Source: Pseudogymnoascus destructans
Taxonomy: Eukaryota; Ascomycota; Leotiomycetes; Thelebolales; Thelebolaceae
Assembly: GCF_001641265.1 (NCBI RefSeq)
Contig: NW_020167528.1
Span: 310,001 to 374,000 of the forward strand
Length of the DNA: 64,000 nt
Direction of reading: 5' to 3'
Positions 55,443 to 64,000 of the stretch are shown here, piece by piece. The first letter of the stretch is position 1; every line of letters starts with the position of its first letter. Both the position numbers and the translations under genes were made by a program. The notes below the pieces were generated by a model, which ran no database searches, was not told the DNA's origin, and saw nothing but the letters and a program-made list of their open reading frames with translations.

Positions 55443-55638
55443 CGGAGGTAATGTTCAAAAAGTTTTGTTAGTGGGGGGGGCCTAAAAGCCACTGACTGAC
55501 ATAGCGGGGGCCTAAAAGCCACCGACCGACTGACATAGCGTGATGGTGTATCTCGCCTTGTATTTATATGTGATCAATACATGATTTGATACTGCCGTGC
55601 ACAAATTCTGGGGTCCCTTGTTTTGAGCATTACCTCCG
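55443..55638. mobile_element. 196-bp MITE with TA duplication
   Basis: Inverted ends CGGAGGTAATGTTCAAAA (55443-55460) and its complement with one mismatch (55621-55638), bordered by TA at 55441-55442 and 55639-55640. The TA duplication fits a Tc1/mariner-type MITE. It contains two copies of a CTAAAAGCCAC motif and no ORF. Its ends do not match any of the three pogo elements here. Confidence 0.75.
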
Positions 55639-56601
55639 TAAAGTGACCATACTTGAAAACCAAGGGTTTTTTGTCGCTTTAGATAGCAGTTATCATATTG
55701 CGGCCCATGGAAAGAGTCAGCTGCCCACATATGGAACCGGAGAGATGCTCCAGCAGCTTAACGGCACATTCTGCCAGCCCCGCCCGCCCATAATCTGGAC
55801 TTGTCTGGGCTATTCAATAATACGCACGCATCCCACTCATCGCATCCACAAAGCGGCACTAGCAGCTGCCCCCCACTCATCGCATCCACAAAGCGGGTGC
55901 CCCCTTGAGCGATCATTCGCAGGGGATAGTTCCCGAGGTCAACTGTAGCTATTTTGAAGCTCAATGCCCCCTTTGTCTAACAGCATATTTGGAGTAATAT
56001 TTTGTCGTAATGGCATTCCACTACTAATACATTAGGAATATATTAATAATCGATTAATGCAGAAACGTACCCTCTTCATGACCTTGATCTTTGGCCTGTC
56101 CTTGATCTTTGGCCTGTCCTTGAGCGTTAAGTAGGCCTCATAGTTTCAACTAAGAGTTGGAGAATTACGTTTCAACTAAGCGTCGGAAAATTACTGGTAG
56201 TGGGTCAGGGTGGGCTGCTGGGGTTAGCTCGGCCCAGGTGCCCCAAGATCGCCCAATCTGCCTCACGTGTATCCTCGATAGGTTGGTGGCGTTCAATATG
56301 CAGCCTCAGCTGAGACAGGCCCAGCTCCAGGAAAACATCTGCAAATGAGCCTCGGGTATTTTTTCTTGTTCATGCATTGCTCCTTCCTTATTGGAGCACC
56401 ATGAATGTGATAATGCCTCCCAACCCGATGTAGAATTGGCACTGTTGGAGGATTTGTTTGAAAATGGATAAGATCCCGCTTGGTCCCTGTCCTGAAGAAG
56501 GGGTAGTAGGAGTATCTACCGTTCAGCAAGCGTGTACTGTACCGTACCTGTTGATCGAAAGGCAGAAACTACGCCTCACTCACAGCACTCATTAGAATGC
56601 C

Positions 56602-59293
56602 ATGATGGACAACGCGATCGACTGGAAGGAGTGGGAGGGACGCATCGTCCGCAGAGAGTTTACTCCAGGATTTGTGGTGCTGTCATACGTGGTCAGCTTT
56701 ATCGGAGCATGGACGACTTTGGAGCTCCTTCACTGGCGGACTGCCGAGAAAGGCCTCTACAACTGGTGCGTTCTGATCGTGAAAGTGGAAGTATCACCAA
56801 AACTAATGGATCCCGGTCAGGTCGCTCCTCTTCAGTTCATCGATCTCCATGGGAGGCATTGCCATCTGGTGCATGCACTACATCGGCAACCGCGCAATCG
56901 TCCTAGGCGATGGGCACCTCGGAATCCAGATCGCATACAATCAGGGCTTCACAGCTCTCTCCTTTTTCGTTCCAATCATAGTGCTCCTGGCCGCCTTCAT
57001 GGCCGTTGGGTCTGGCGACAAAATCAGCAAGGTCCGACTCCCAGTTGGCGGAGCTCTGGCGGGATTGGCAATCTGCGGTATGCATTACCTTGGGCAAGCT
57101 GGAATTTCGAACTATACGTGTGTTTATACCGTGGGATATGTGGTGGGTTCGGTGGTTATCGCTGTTTTCGCCAGCATCACGGCACTGTGGGTATTTTTTG
57201 CCCTGCGTGCAGCCTGGACCGACTTATGGTGGAAGAGAGCTATGTGTGGTGTCATTCTAGCGTGCGCCGTGTTTGGAATGCATTGGGTTGCGTCCGTCGG
57301 AACAAATTATCGCCTGAAAATGGTCGATCCTACGAAGTCCCATGACATTCCTAGGAACTCAACTGTTATCGTCATCATTGTTCTGGTATGGCTTTCCACC
57401 GGTTCTGTACCCGTAGGGATATTAACACGAAATAGTCTGCTGCTGCCTGTGTTATCATTCTTGGCCTCACCATTATTACACAGAGGAGAAGAACTCGTTC
57501 CGCAAACAGAGCTCAACAAGTCCTCTTGGCCTCTGCAATATTCGATCTCAATGGGAGGCTCCTAGTGACCCCTGAAGGCCTCCTCCCAAATCAGAAGGTC
57601 ACGACTTCCTATATTGAATGGGTATGTCGACCGAAAAGCTCTCGTATCGAACTATCCCATGTACTAACCTAAACAATAGTCTTTCGACGAAGTGTTTGGA
57701 ACCTCTCACCCAGTATTCCAGTGGATTTTCCGCACCACTCGCAACTGGAGTAGCATCTCTACTCTCCTTCCTGGCATGCGTACTCACCTCCAACAAGCGA
57801 AGAAGTACCGTCCTGGGCTACAGTCAGAAACCGATCCCCATGGCAGCGAGGACGGGTACACAGAAAACTATTCGGTTATTTTCCGCGAACTATTCTGTAC
57901 TGCCGCCGCAGATCTTGCAGAACAGCTAAACCAACCCTTGGAAAATGTTGGCGTCCTCTTCGATGAGATATTCAACACCGGCGAGATGCACAACTCGGAA
58001 TCTGGACCCCGAGGAAAAGGATCCAAACCCTCCGCGGACGAAGAGACAAATATTGCAGCAGCCCGTGTTCTCAGCAGCAAAGGACAACTCCTTGCCCTTG
58101 TCCGCAGCGTGGATAAAACAGAGGCCGACCACCTTACAGCCTCCGGCTATCGCTTTGCCGACATAAAAGACGTTGCCCCTATCCTATCTCGCAGCATGCA
58201 GATCAACTGCGATGACCTCCCCGGTCAGCTCACTAACATGTACGAGTACTCTAAGGACACGCCCATTATGAACCCTGGTGTCCACTTGGCGTTATTCGCA
58301 CTTAGAGCCTGTGTGCGCGGCGGTTTTGATATCCTTGTCCCCAAGAACCGCAGAAACCAACTCCCTGCCATTCAGTTACCAATCGACAGCCTCAGGATCT
58401 GGGAGACAGAGTATCTTTCTCAACTCGATGGGTTATCGGTCTCCGCGTGTCTGAAATTCCTGAATGCGAAATCGCCTAACGCCTTCACCGTATCAAAGGA
58501 GCAGCAGGTATTCGCGATAGAATTCCGCGACTCTCTCGTGGCATTGAAAGATGAAATCAACGACCCGGTCTTCAACGACGCGCTCCTCATCGCCCAGCCC
58601 CTTACCGTGCCCTGCCGCGGTCCTAACCCCGACGCTCCGCCAGGCCGCGCAGCAATCCTCGCATTCCGCCTCATTGTGCCAATCCAGTTCCGCGCACACG
58701 GCCAGAAACTCGAATTCGTCCCACTCAGCTTCTTCCGTACCCAGCAATACGTGTACAGGAACAGTCCGGACCACCACCACTTTACGCGCAAGGTACATCG
58801 CGAGTTCGCGTCAATACTTAGCAGGCGCAGGGCGAGTGTTGATGATGGCCACAAGAGCATTATGAGCTCATCTGGACGAAGAGAGTCGAGCGAGGGGTTC
58901 AAGCGCCTGGGCTCGGTGTATGGCGATAGCGCGATGGAGATTCCGATGCCGATGCCGCCGCCGAGAGCGCAACGCCGGTTTTTGGGCGTGCGCTTTGGGC
59001 GGAGACATGCCGAGAGGGGGCCGCTGACGCCGCCGCGGCTTAGTTTGGAGAGTGGCTCCGAGGCTATGCTGGCGGAAGAGCATTTTGGGGGGATCATGGT
59101 GAGTCAGGAGGTTAGTGTTATTGTTGGGCGTGAGGAAGGTGGTGGAGGCGACGATGGGCTTGGTGGGACGGAGTTGGTGAAGATGCCGCCGCAGGCGCAG
59201 ATGGGGACGAGGGGAGGCGCGATGAAGGAGATGGATGAGCCGGAGACGTATGTTGATCGGCTGATTGCTATTTGTGTCAAGGCTAGGGGATAG
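56602..59293 (+). CDS. MHYT-domain membrane protein
   Basis: Integral membrane protein with a sensor-type MHYT module; the family is proposed to bind a metal and sense O2, CO or NO. Exons 56602-56765, 56821-57385, 57436-57621, 57680-59293; three GT-AG introns of 55, 50 and 58 nt; phases agree and give 842 residues. The MHY/MHW motifs are at residues 73 (CMHYIG), 142 (GMHYLG) and 208 (GMHWVA), each in a hydrophobic helix; about seven helices fill residues 20-270. After them comes an intracellular part (RRRTRSANRAQQVLLASAIFD; IFDLNGRLLVTPEG) resembling the PAS-like region of fungal homologues, then a long soluble region and a Gly/Pro-rich tail. No kinase, GGDEF or EAL domain is present. Intact. 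Confidence 0.9.
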
Positions 59294-59587
59294 GTTAGAG
59301 CATGCTCTTGTATAACTTTTATGATTTAGTACGAGGAGGCGTTTCTAGAACTTAGGGGATGGGGATGGTGGTGGAATGGGAAGGCGACGAGTTGGCGGCC
59401 GGCTGGAAGGAAATATATATAGATGGCGGGCGGGGGTAATGGGGTACTTGTATATGAAGTACCCATATATATTGTATTGTACAACCCCGATCACTCCCGT
59501 GATTTTCTTCGCCATTTTCTAAAACCTACAAATAAAACTTTGGAACTAGACCACCTAACACCCCAATCCCATCCTTAACACCTCCGC
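59294..59587. other. MHYT gene 3' flank
   Basis: AT-rich; TATATATAG near 59415 and an inverted GTACTTGTATATGAAGTAC near 59446. Nothing else seen. Confidence 0.4.
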
Positions 59588-59939
59588 TCACAGCACTGCA
59601 GCTTTTGGGATCAAAATGGCCCACTCGCCCTTCAGATCCGGGACCGTGAGACTCCACTCGTTCTCCTCGGCCTCAAACTCGAACTCCGATGCCATCAATG
59701 ACGAATTCATTGGTCGCTACGTCTAGCTTGCCGACGCGCTCTTGCGTCGGGTCGACAGCGGCGAGGATCGCGGCAGAGAAGATGTAGTCAACCTTCACGA
59801 CATCGGTGGCGGCTGTCGCGCTCTTGGTGGAGATCTTGAACGATTGCGGGTCGACGAAGAGGAAACCCGTGGGAGGGTTCCCAGATGGTTTCGACCTCGA
59901 GGTTTCCGGCTTCCTACCACTCTTCTTTGTTGCCATCAA
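59588..59939 (-). pseudogene. Small unknown protein with one frame change
   Basis: From ATG 59939 (MMATKKSGRKPETSRSKPSG) a basic start leads to FLFVDPQSFKISTKSATAA and FVIDG near 59700. There the frame stops soon after, while an overlapping frame continues as FEFEAEENEWSLTVPDLKGE and ends in TGA at 59588-59590. The two halves together give about 117 residues with no domain I recognise. The shift could be a sequencing error or a real mutation. It lies directly beside the decayed regulator at 59941, same strand. Confidence 0.4.
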
Positions 59940-59940
59940 G

Positions 59941-61188
59941 TGCCGTTAACCCTTGATCCGACGACAAGCCATCTCGTTACTCTAAACCGCAGACCATCAA
60001 CAGGGGACATGGGAGAGTGTTGGAGCAGCCAAAGTCGCAGAGTTCCTGGTTCGAAGCAGAAGATGTAGCCGTCCATGGATCCAGCGGCCCTTTGCTGGTC
60101 AAACAAGACTTTGCCTAATGAGATAATATGTTCGTATAGACCATAATGCTCATCATGCAGAATCTTTTGCCCATATAATCCAGTTGCAATCATTGCAGTC
60201 ATGGTCGTGTGGTACATTTTAAGTAGCACGATGGTGTTATTATCGTCCTCTAGTAAAAAAAGCGACCAGACGATCAAACTCATTTTCCCACTGCTGTAAG
60301 ACTGTACTTGTGGCATTGAGCTGTAATGTGGAATTGGATTCGGTTCCGATAATGCAGCGAGCCAGAAAATCCAATGTTTCGATGGGATGATCCGTTGCAT
60401 CTCCGATGTAAGCAAACGACGGCGAGGACGTTGGAATGCTCAAATGCTGGCCCAGATGATATGGATAGGGTGCCTCACAGTCAGCAAATGATATGGCCTG
60501 TACGTCGAGTCGGTTCAGGACCTGTGTGATGTTGTCGGGTACCGTGGGGCGTTGTTTGCCATGTCCGTCAACAGCCCCAGGGAGTATTTCAAGGCCATTT
60601 TGAAGGTGCATCTGGACTGTTCTGTAATCACCCACCTAGTTCTCGTAGCACACAAACAGTACACATGCTACCAAGCCCTTGACCACCAGGTCGAAGTCGC
60701 CGGATGAACTTTGTGCCAGAAGCCTCTGGGTACATTTGACTGCAAGGTTGTATTGGGTGAGGGAATAATTTTGGAACTCAACAGCAGTCCCGTCCGGATT
60801 GGCCTCCTGAGATGCACGGAACATTCGGTGCAACGCGCGGTGACCAAAATGCATACTTAATCGCGGGCTCGGAAAGGCTAAGCTGTAGGACAAGGCGTGA
60901 ACAGAAGTCTGATTGCATGTGACAAAGAAGCTAAAGATCTGCCGCTGCCATTCATCATCGAATCCTGATGTCCCATTTGACACCGCTGCTCCACTGACCT
61001 TGCTCTCACCATACTCGTGAAAGCGCCCTACTCATGCGGGCACCAGCAGCTTCTATATTCCCACAAGTAGAGCAGCGCCCAACACCAGAAGCTCCCTCTC
61101 CCCCCCAACTCTCCTCCGTGGGTCCTCCTTCCGGAACCTCTCCTTCTTTGGCCTCCCCCGTGGGACCCGTGTTATAGGCGGGAAACAT
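59941..61188 (-). pseudogene. Fungal zinc-cluster-type regulator (C-terminal domain), decayed
   Basis: Matches the C-terminal fungal transcription factor domain found after Zn2Cys6 fingers. Reading high to low: FDDEWQRQIFSFFVTCNQTSV (about 60960; here split), RLSMHFGHRALHRMF, LACVLFVCYEN followed by TAG at 60636-60638, then in the same frame DYRTVQMHLQNGLEILPGA, and a frame change at a run of seven T near 60255 into LLEDDNNTIVLLKMYHTTM and GLYEHIISLGKVLFD. The upstream 61006-61188 frame shows only a CSTCGN motif; no complete Cys6 cluster is present. At least one stop and two frameshifts, so non-functional. Confidence 0.7.
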
Positions 61189-61189
61189 G

Positions 61190-61936
61190 GATCTGTTTCG
61201 TGAGCTCTAAGCTTAGAAACGTCAATGGGATGGCATTAGGGTGTTGTAAGACGAATTTCTCCTTAAGTGCCTAGTCATCGGGGTAAGGACAACGGCATCC
61301 AGGTCTAGGAACTCTGCGCCATCTACTGGCACAACAAGCAGCGGAAGGGACGTCATTTGGGGGGGGGGTTCGAGTGCTAGTGGGAGCAGCGAGGTTGGCT
61401 ACAGTGAGGCATGGGGCCAGCGATGCTGACTAAATGCGGCAGAATCTATTGAAGTTAGCGTTGGGTATATAGATCTTTACAGGGGTGGTGTAGGGTATAT
61501 AGATCTTTTGCCCATCATTCAACGTTGACGTCTCATCCAAGACATCTCATTTTAGGTCTAATATCTGACAGGTGGGGTTACGACTCGTCCCTTGATGACT
61601 AACTGCCCATGCGACCAATGAGAGGATGTTATGCGAGACACCACGAACCCTATTCCGAGGCGTAGGATTCTCACATCAACGTTGGGGTCCACATCTCAGC
61701 ATCTATTCTGAGAATCTTACAATGTGGCTACAAACATGTTCGACCATATATCAAGTTTACCGATGTTACCAATTAGATATGGCATGAATTGACAGGGCAT
61801 GTTTTCTGCCTCGTGGCTGCCCATACGACTTCATTTAAATTTGTGTCTTGAGAAATTATATAAATGTGATCATGGCGCTCATATTTTGGAGATAGTTCAA
61901 ACAAATGCCCCACCGTCTCGCCTTCAATTTATATCA
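61190..61936. other. Gene-free stretch
   Basis: Contains a direct repeat GGGTATATAGATCTTT (61463 and 61494) and AT-rich sequence upstream of the protease pseudogene. No gene supported. Confidence 0.5.
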
Positions 61937-62577
61937 ATGGAAGTTTTATTATATTTTATGCTGGTTTCTCTAGCCATTGGGGCTGTTTATGGTTCCAATT
62001 CGGTTGATTTACCTCGCACATCTCGCCTTGCCCTCTCCCAAAAGAAAAGCACAGGATATCTCCATCTTGACCGACGAGATGGATTGGCTTCTGAAGGAAT
62101 AAAAATCGATGCAGTATGTGTCCTGGTCTTAAGTGTCGTTCTTTTAATAATTTGATAGGGGTTCTGGTACGCCGACTTTACCGTTGGCGGCGCTTCCAAC
62201 CTCAAGTCTTTTAATTGACACTGGGTCTGGAGATATCGTTGTGAACCCAGGCATCTACGTTTCCGGAAAAACATATGAGAATCTTCATATTACTTTCGAG
62301 AATAAATATGGTACAACGTCGAAAGATGGCACAGGACGTGCAACAGTAAGTACTGTAACCCAGTCAAGGAGCGATGCTAACAATAGACTTCAACAGATCG
62401 TCGGCGACCTTTATTCCCATGAAGTCACCTTTGGAGACTTGACTGCAACTCAAATTGTGGGATCTGCTAATGGCACGTCACCACTGCAAAATTCCGGAAT
62501 TGCTGGATTTTCTGGGCAACGATTCAACCAATTCCCAGCTAGTTCCAATGCCACACCATTCTTTCAATCACTTTGCA
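61937..62577 (+). pseudogene. Secreted aspartic protease (peptidase A1), 5' half only
   Basis: Starts ATG 61937 with a signal peptide (MEVLLYFMLVSLAIGAVYGS). Exons: 61937-62113, 62159-62345, 62397 to about 62577; introns 62114-62158 and 62346-62396 are GT-AG. Mature-enzyme landmarks: GFWYADFTVGGASNLKSF, then the first catalytic loop LIDTGSGDIVVNPG (62209-62250) and EVTFGDLTATQ. A frameshift lies between ASNLKSF and LLIDTG near 62205. After NATPFFQSLC the sequence loses similarity, and the second catalytic Asp is absent. So it is both shifted and truncated. Family members digest protein outside the cell. Confidence 0.8.
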
Positions 62578-62989
62578 GCAGTTGGTTGGTTGGGCTGACA
62601 GTGAAGGTTGTAGTGCGGGGGTGCAAGAGCGAACGTTGGGGGGATTCACGCGCGCTAATTGGCGGTTGGCGCTAATGAGCTACCCCGAGCCGAGTGAAGA
62701 GATCGAAACCAACATAGCCTTTTGCCCTACATCGTTAAGTCAATGTTCCACATCACTTCTCTACGCCAATCCATAGAGTCTAGAAGAAACTAGAAACGGT
62801 AATAAGGAGCCATTTACGTTATTTCCATGCAGAGCACAATTGCGTTCGCTATCACAGATATCGCAGGTTTATAGCTTCCTCCGTTCCTTCTCCACACTTA
62901 TTTTCCTCAAATAGATTTTATGTCTTGAACTCTTTTCTACTCTCCATTGCTTATCCAAATAAAAATTTGGCGCCTCGTCAAGAAAAATG
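62578..62989. other. Gene-free stretch
   Basis: A frame at 62573-62776 has no known domain. AT-rich, with no sign of the missing protease half. Confidence 0.4.
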
Positions 62990-64000
62990 CCTTCCCTAGA
63001 ATCAAATTTTGTACTTTCCACAGGCCAAGGGGAATTACCCGATTACAGTGGACTAAAATCAACGTGCCCGGACATTGGCAGCTCCAGGAACATGGCAAGC
63101 CTCAGTACACGAATGTGATATATTCATTCCCGGTGTGCCCGCCGCATGTGCCCACAGCAAACCCGACGGGCACATACCGCCGAACTTTCTCTGTGCCACC
63201 AGCTTGGAACGAATCTTCCCAGTTGAGACTCCGATTTCAAGGCGTAGACAGCAGCTTTCATGTTTGGGTCAATGGACATCCTGTCGGCTACCACCAAGGA
63301 TCGCGGAATCTGACCGAATTTGACGTTACTGCTTTTGTGACGAGGGATTCTATCAACGAGATCTCTGTGCGGGTTTCTCAGTGGTGCGACGGGTCTTATA
63401 TTGAAGACCAAGATCAATGGTGGTTATCAGGTATGAGCTCTTGGTAGCTGACTCTTCCACGTGATGGATGCTAAATTTTGACGTAGGAATATACAGAGAC
63501 GTATACCTACTTGCGTTTCCCGGAGAGGCTCGCATTGAGGATTTCTTCGTGAAGACTATCCTTGACGAGCAATATATGGACGCAACGTTGGCGGTATCGC
63601 TAGATCTGGCGCTGACTGTTGATGTCGAAGTCTCTTTGACGCCCAGGACTCTCCACAGGGTAACCAGACTGTGAAATCAGACACATTTTCCGTCCAGGCC
63701 GACAAGTCAAAAATTGATTTAGCTCTTCAAATTCCTACACCAAGAAAGTGGACCGCTGAGACTCCTACATTATATGGCCTTGAGATCACCCTCGCTCAAA
63801 AGCTCTGGACAAGACCTTGCAAACAATCGCACAACGTTGGCTTCAGGTCTATAGAACTCAAAGATGGTCTAATGTGTGTTAATGGATCGCCTATCATTCT
63901 ACGTGGTGTGAACTGACATACCACCATTCTCACCATGGTCGGACCGTTCCGTTGTCATTCATCAAGAAGGACCTTCTTCTAATGAAACAATACAAGTCAA
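62990..64000 (+). pseudogene. GH2 beta-galactosidase, broken, runs off the window
   Basis: LacZ-type glycoside hydrolase family 2, cleaving terminal beta-galactosides. Begins in mid-protein with INVPGHWQLQEHGKPQYTNV (about 63055), NPTGTYRRTFSVP and FQGVDSSFHVWVNGHPVGYHQ of the sugar-binding domain. An intron lies at 63431-63486 (GTATGA...GTAG), joining WWLSG to IYRDVYLLAFP. After the immunoglobulin-like domain a frame change occurs near 63655. The catalytic barrel opens with NGSPIILRGVN and then a TGA at 63914-63916 where the family has Arg (RH), one C-to-T change from CGA. Another frame change near 63920 brings back HHSHHGRTVPL and KKDLLLMKQY at the edge. The N-terminal 40-50 residues are also missing. 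Confidence 0.85.

Larger units (their letters stand above)
53828..56601. other. 2.8-kb gene-free stretch
   Basis: Apart from the minisatellite (55135-55345) and the MITE (55443-55638) I see no gene. Small repeats: a 20-bp unit CTAAAAGCCAC(T/C)GAC near 55481-55525; CACTCATCGCATCCACAAAG at 55836 and 55875; CTTGATCTTTGGCCTGTC at 56081 and 56100. Short frames here lack domains. Confidence 0.5.

Noticed and set aside
55088..55451. Possible CRISPR-like array
   Set aside because: Units are contiguous 13-mers without unique spacers; a plain minisatellite in a fungal genome.
58420..59097. 225-codon minus frame over the MHYT gene
   Set aside because: Antisense shadow of exon 4, which has phase-consistent introns and MHYT motifs.

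Overview
This window looks like a filamentous ascomycete (Pezizomycotina) chromosome segment. Genes carry short GT-AG introns (about 45-160 nt), and the families present are typical of that group: a cytochrome-b5 sphingolipid desaturase, a RAD24/Rad17 clamp loader, an MHYT-domain membrane protein, ferric reductase, NmrA-like and fungal-type transcription factors, and Ty3/Gypsy, Ty1/Copia, pogo/Fot1 and Helitron transposons. I cannot assign an order or species. Only three conventional genes look intact: the desaturase (25100-26999), RAD24 (51146-53827) and the MHYT protein (56602-59293). Almost everything else is decayed or mobile.

Layout. 1-1420 is an exact copy of 22681-24100 and stops at an undetermined base (1421) in a G-rich minisatellite, so it may be an assembly join. 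1422-3843 is the 3' end of a chromodomain Ty3/Gypsy element (gypsy-A) with an antisense Cys-rich ORF and its 3' LTR. 3844-7535 holds an unknown long ORF and a broken Helitron helicase. 7801-9660 is a complete but inactivated pogo element with TA target duplication. 9663-12300 is a decayed unknown gene region with acidic and 24-residue repeats. 12849-15763 is a ferric reductase pseudogene split by a 926-bp solo LTR. 15955-18076 is a frameshifted gene joining a sirtuin domain to a Ulp1-type (C48) protease domain, followed by a 115-bp minisatellite. 20640-22770 holds a decayed transcription factor and a truncated NmrA-like gene.

28283-30230 is a second pogo transposase, split by a 244-bp solo LTR. 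31330-39398 is an 8-kb Ty3/Gypsy element (gypsy-B) with both LTRs and a GGTAT target duplication; two solo LTRs of other families are nested in it, and it carries an antisense gene with two introns. 40077-49089 is a pile of Copia pieces, further LTRs and two more copies of the 926-936 bp LTR family. 49800-50821 is an internally deleted pogo element. RAD24 and the MHYT gene follow, then decayed genes for a zinc-cluster-type regulator, an aspartic protease and a GH2 beta-galactosidase that runs off the window.

The two observations I rate highest are the sirtuin-Ulp1 fusion and the antisense Cys-rich genes in two different Ty3/Gypsy families. The gypsy-B copy has two phase-0 introns, which could persist through retrotransposition because they are antisense to the genomic RNA. 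Nested insertions with intact 5-bp duplications allow a relative history to be read directly. I saw no tRNA, rRNA or CRISPR array. All calls come from reading the sequence; no database search was run.
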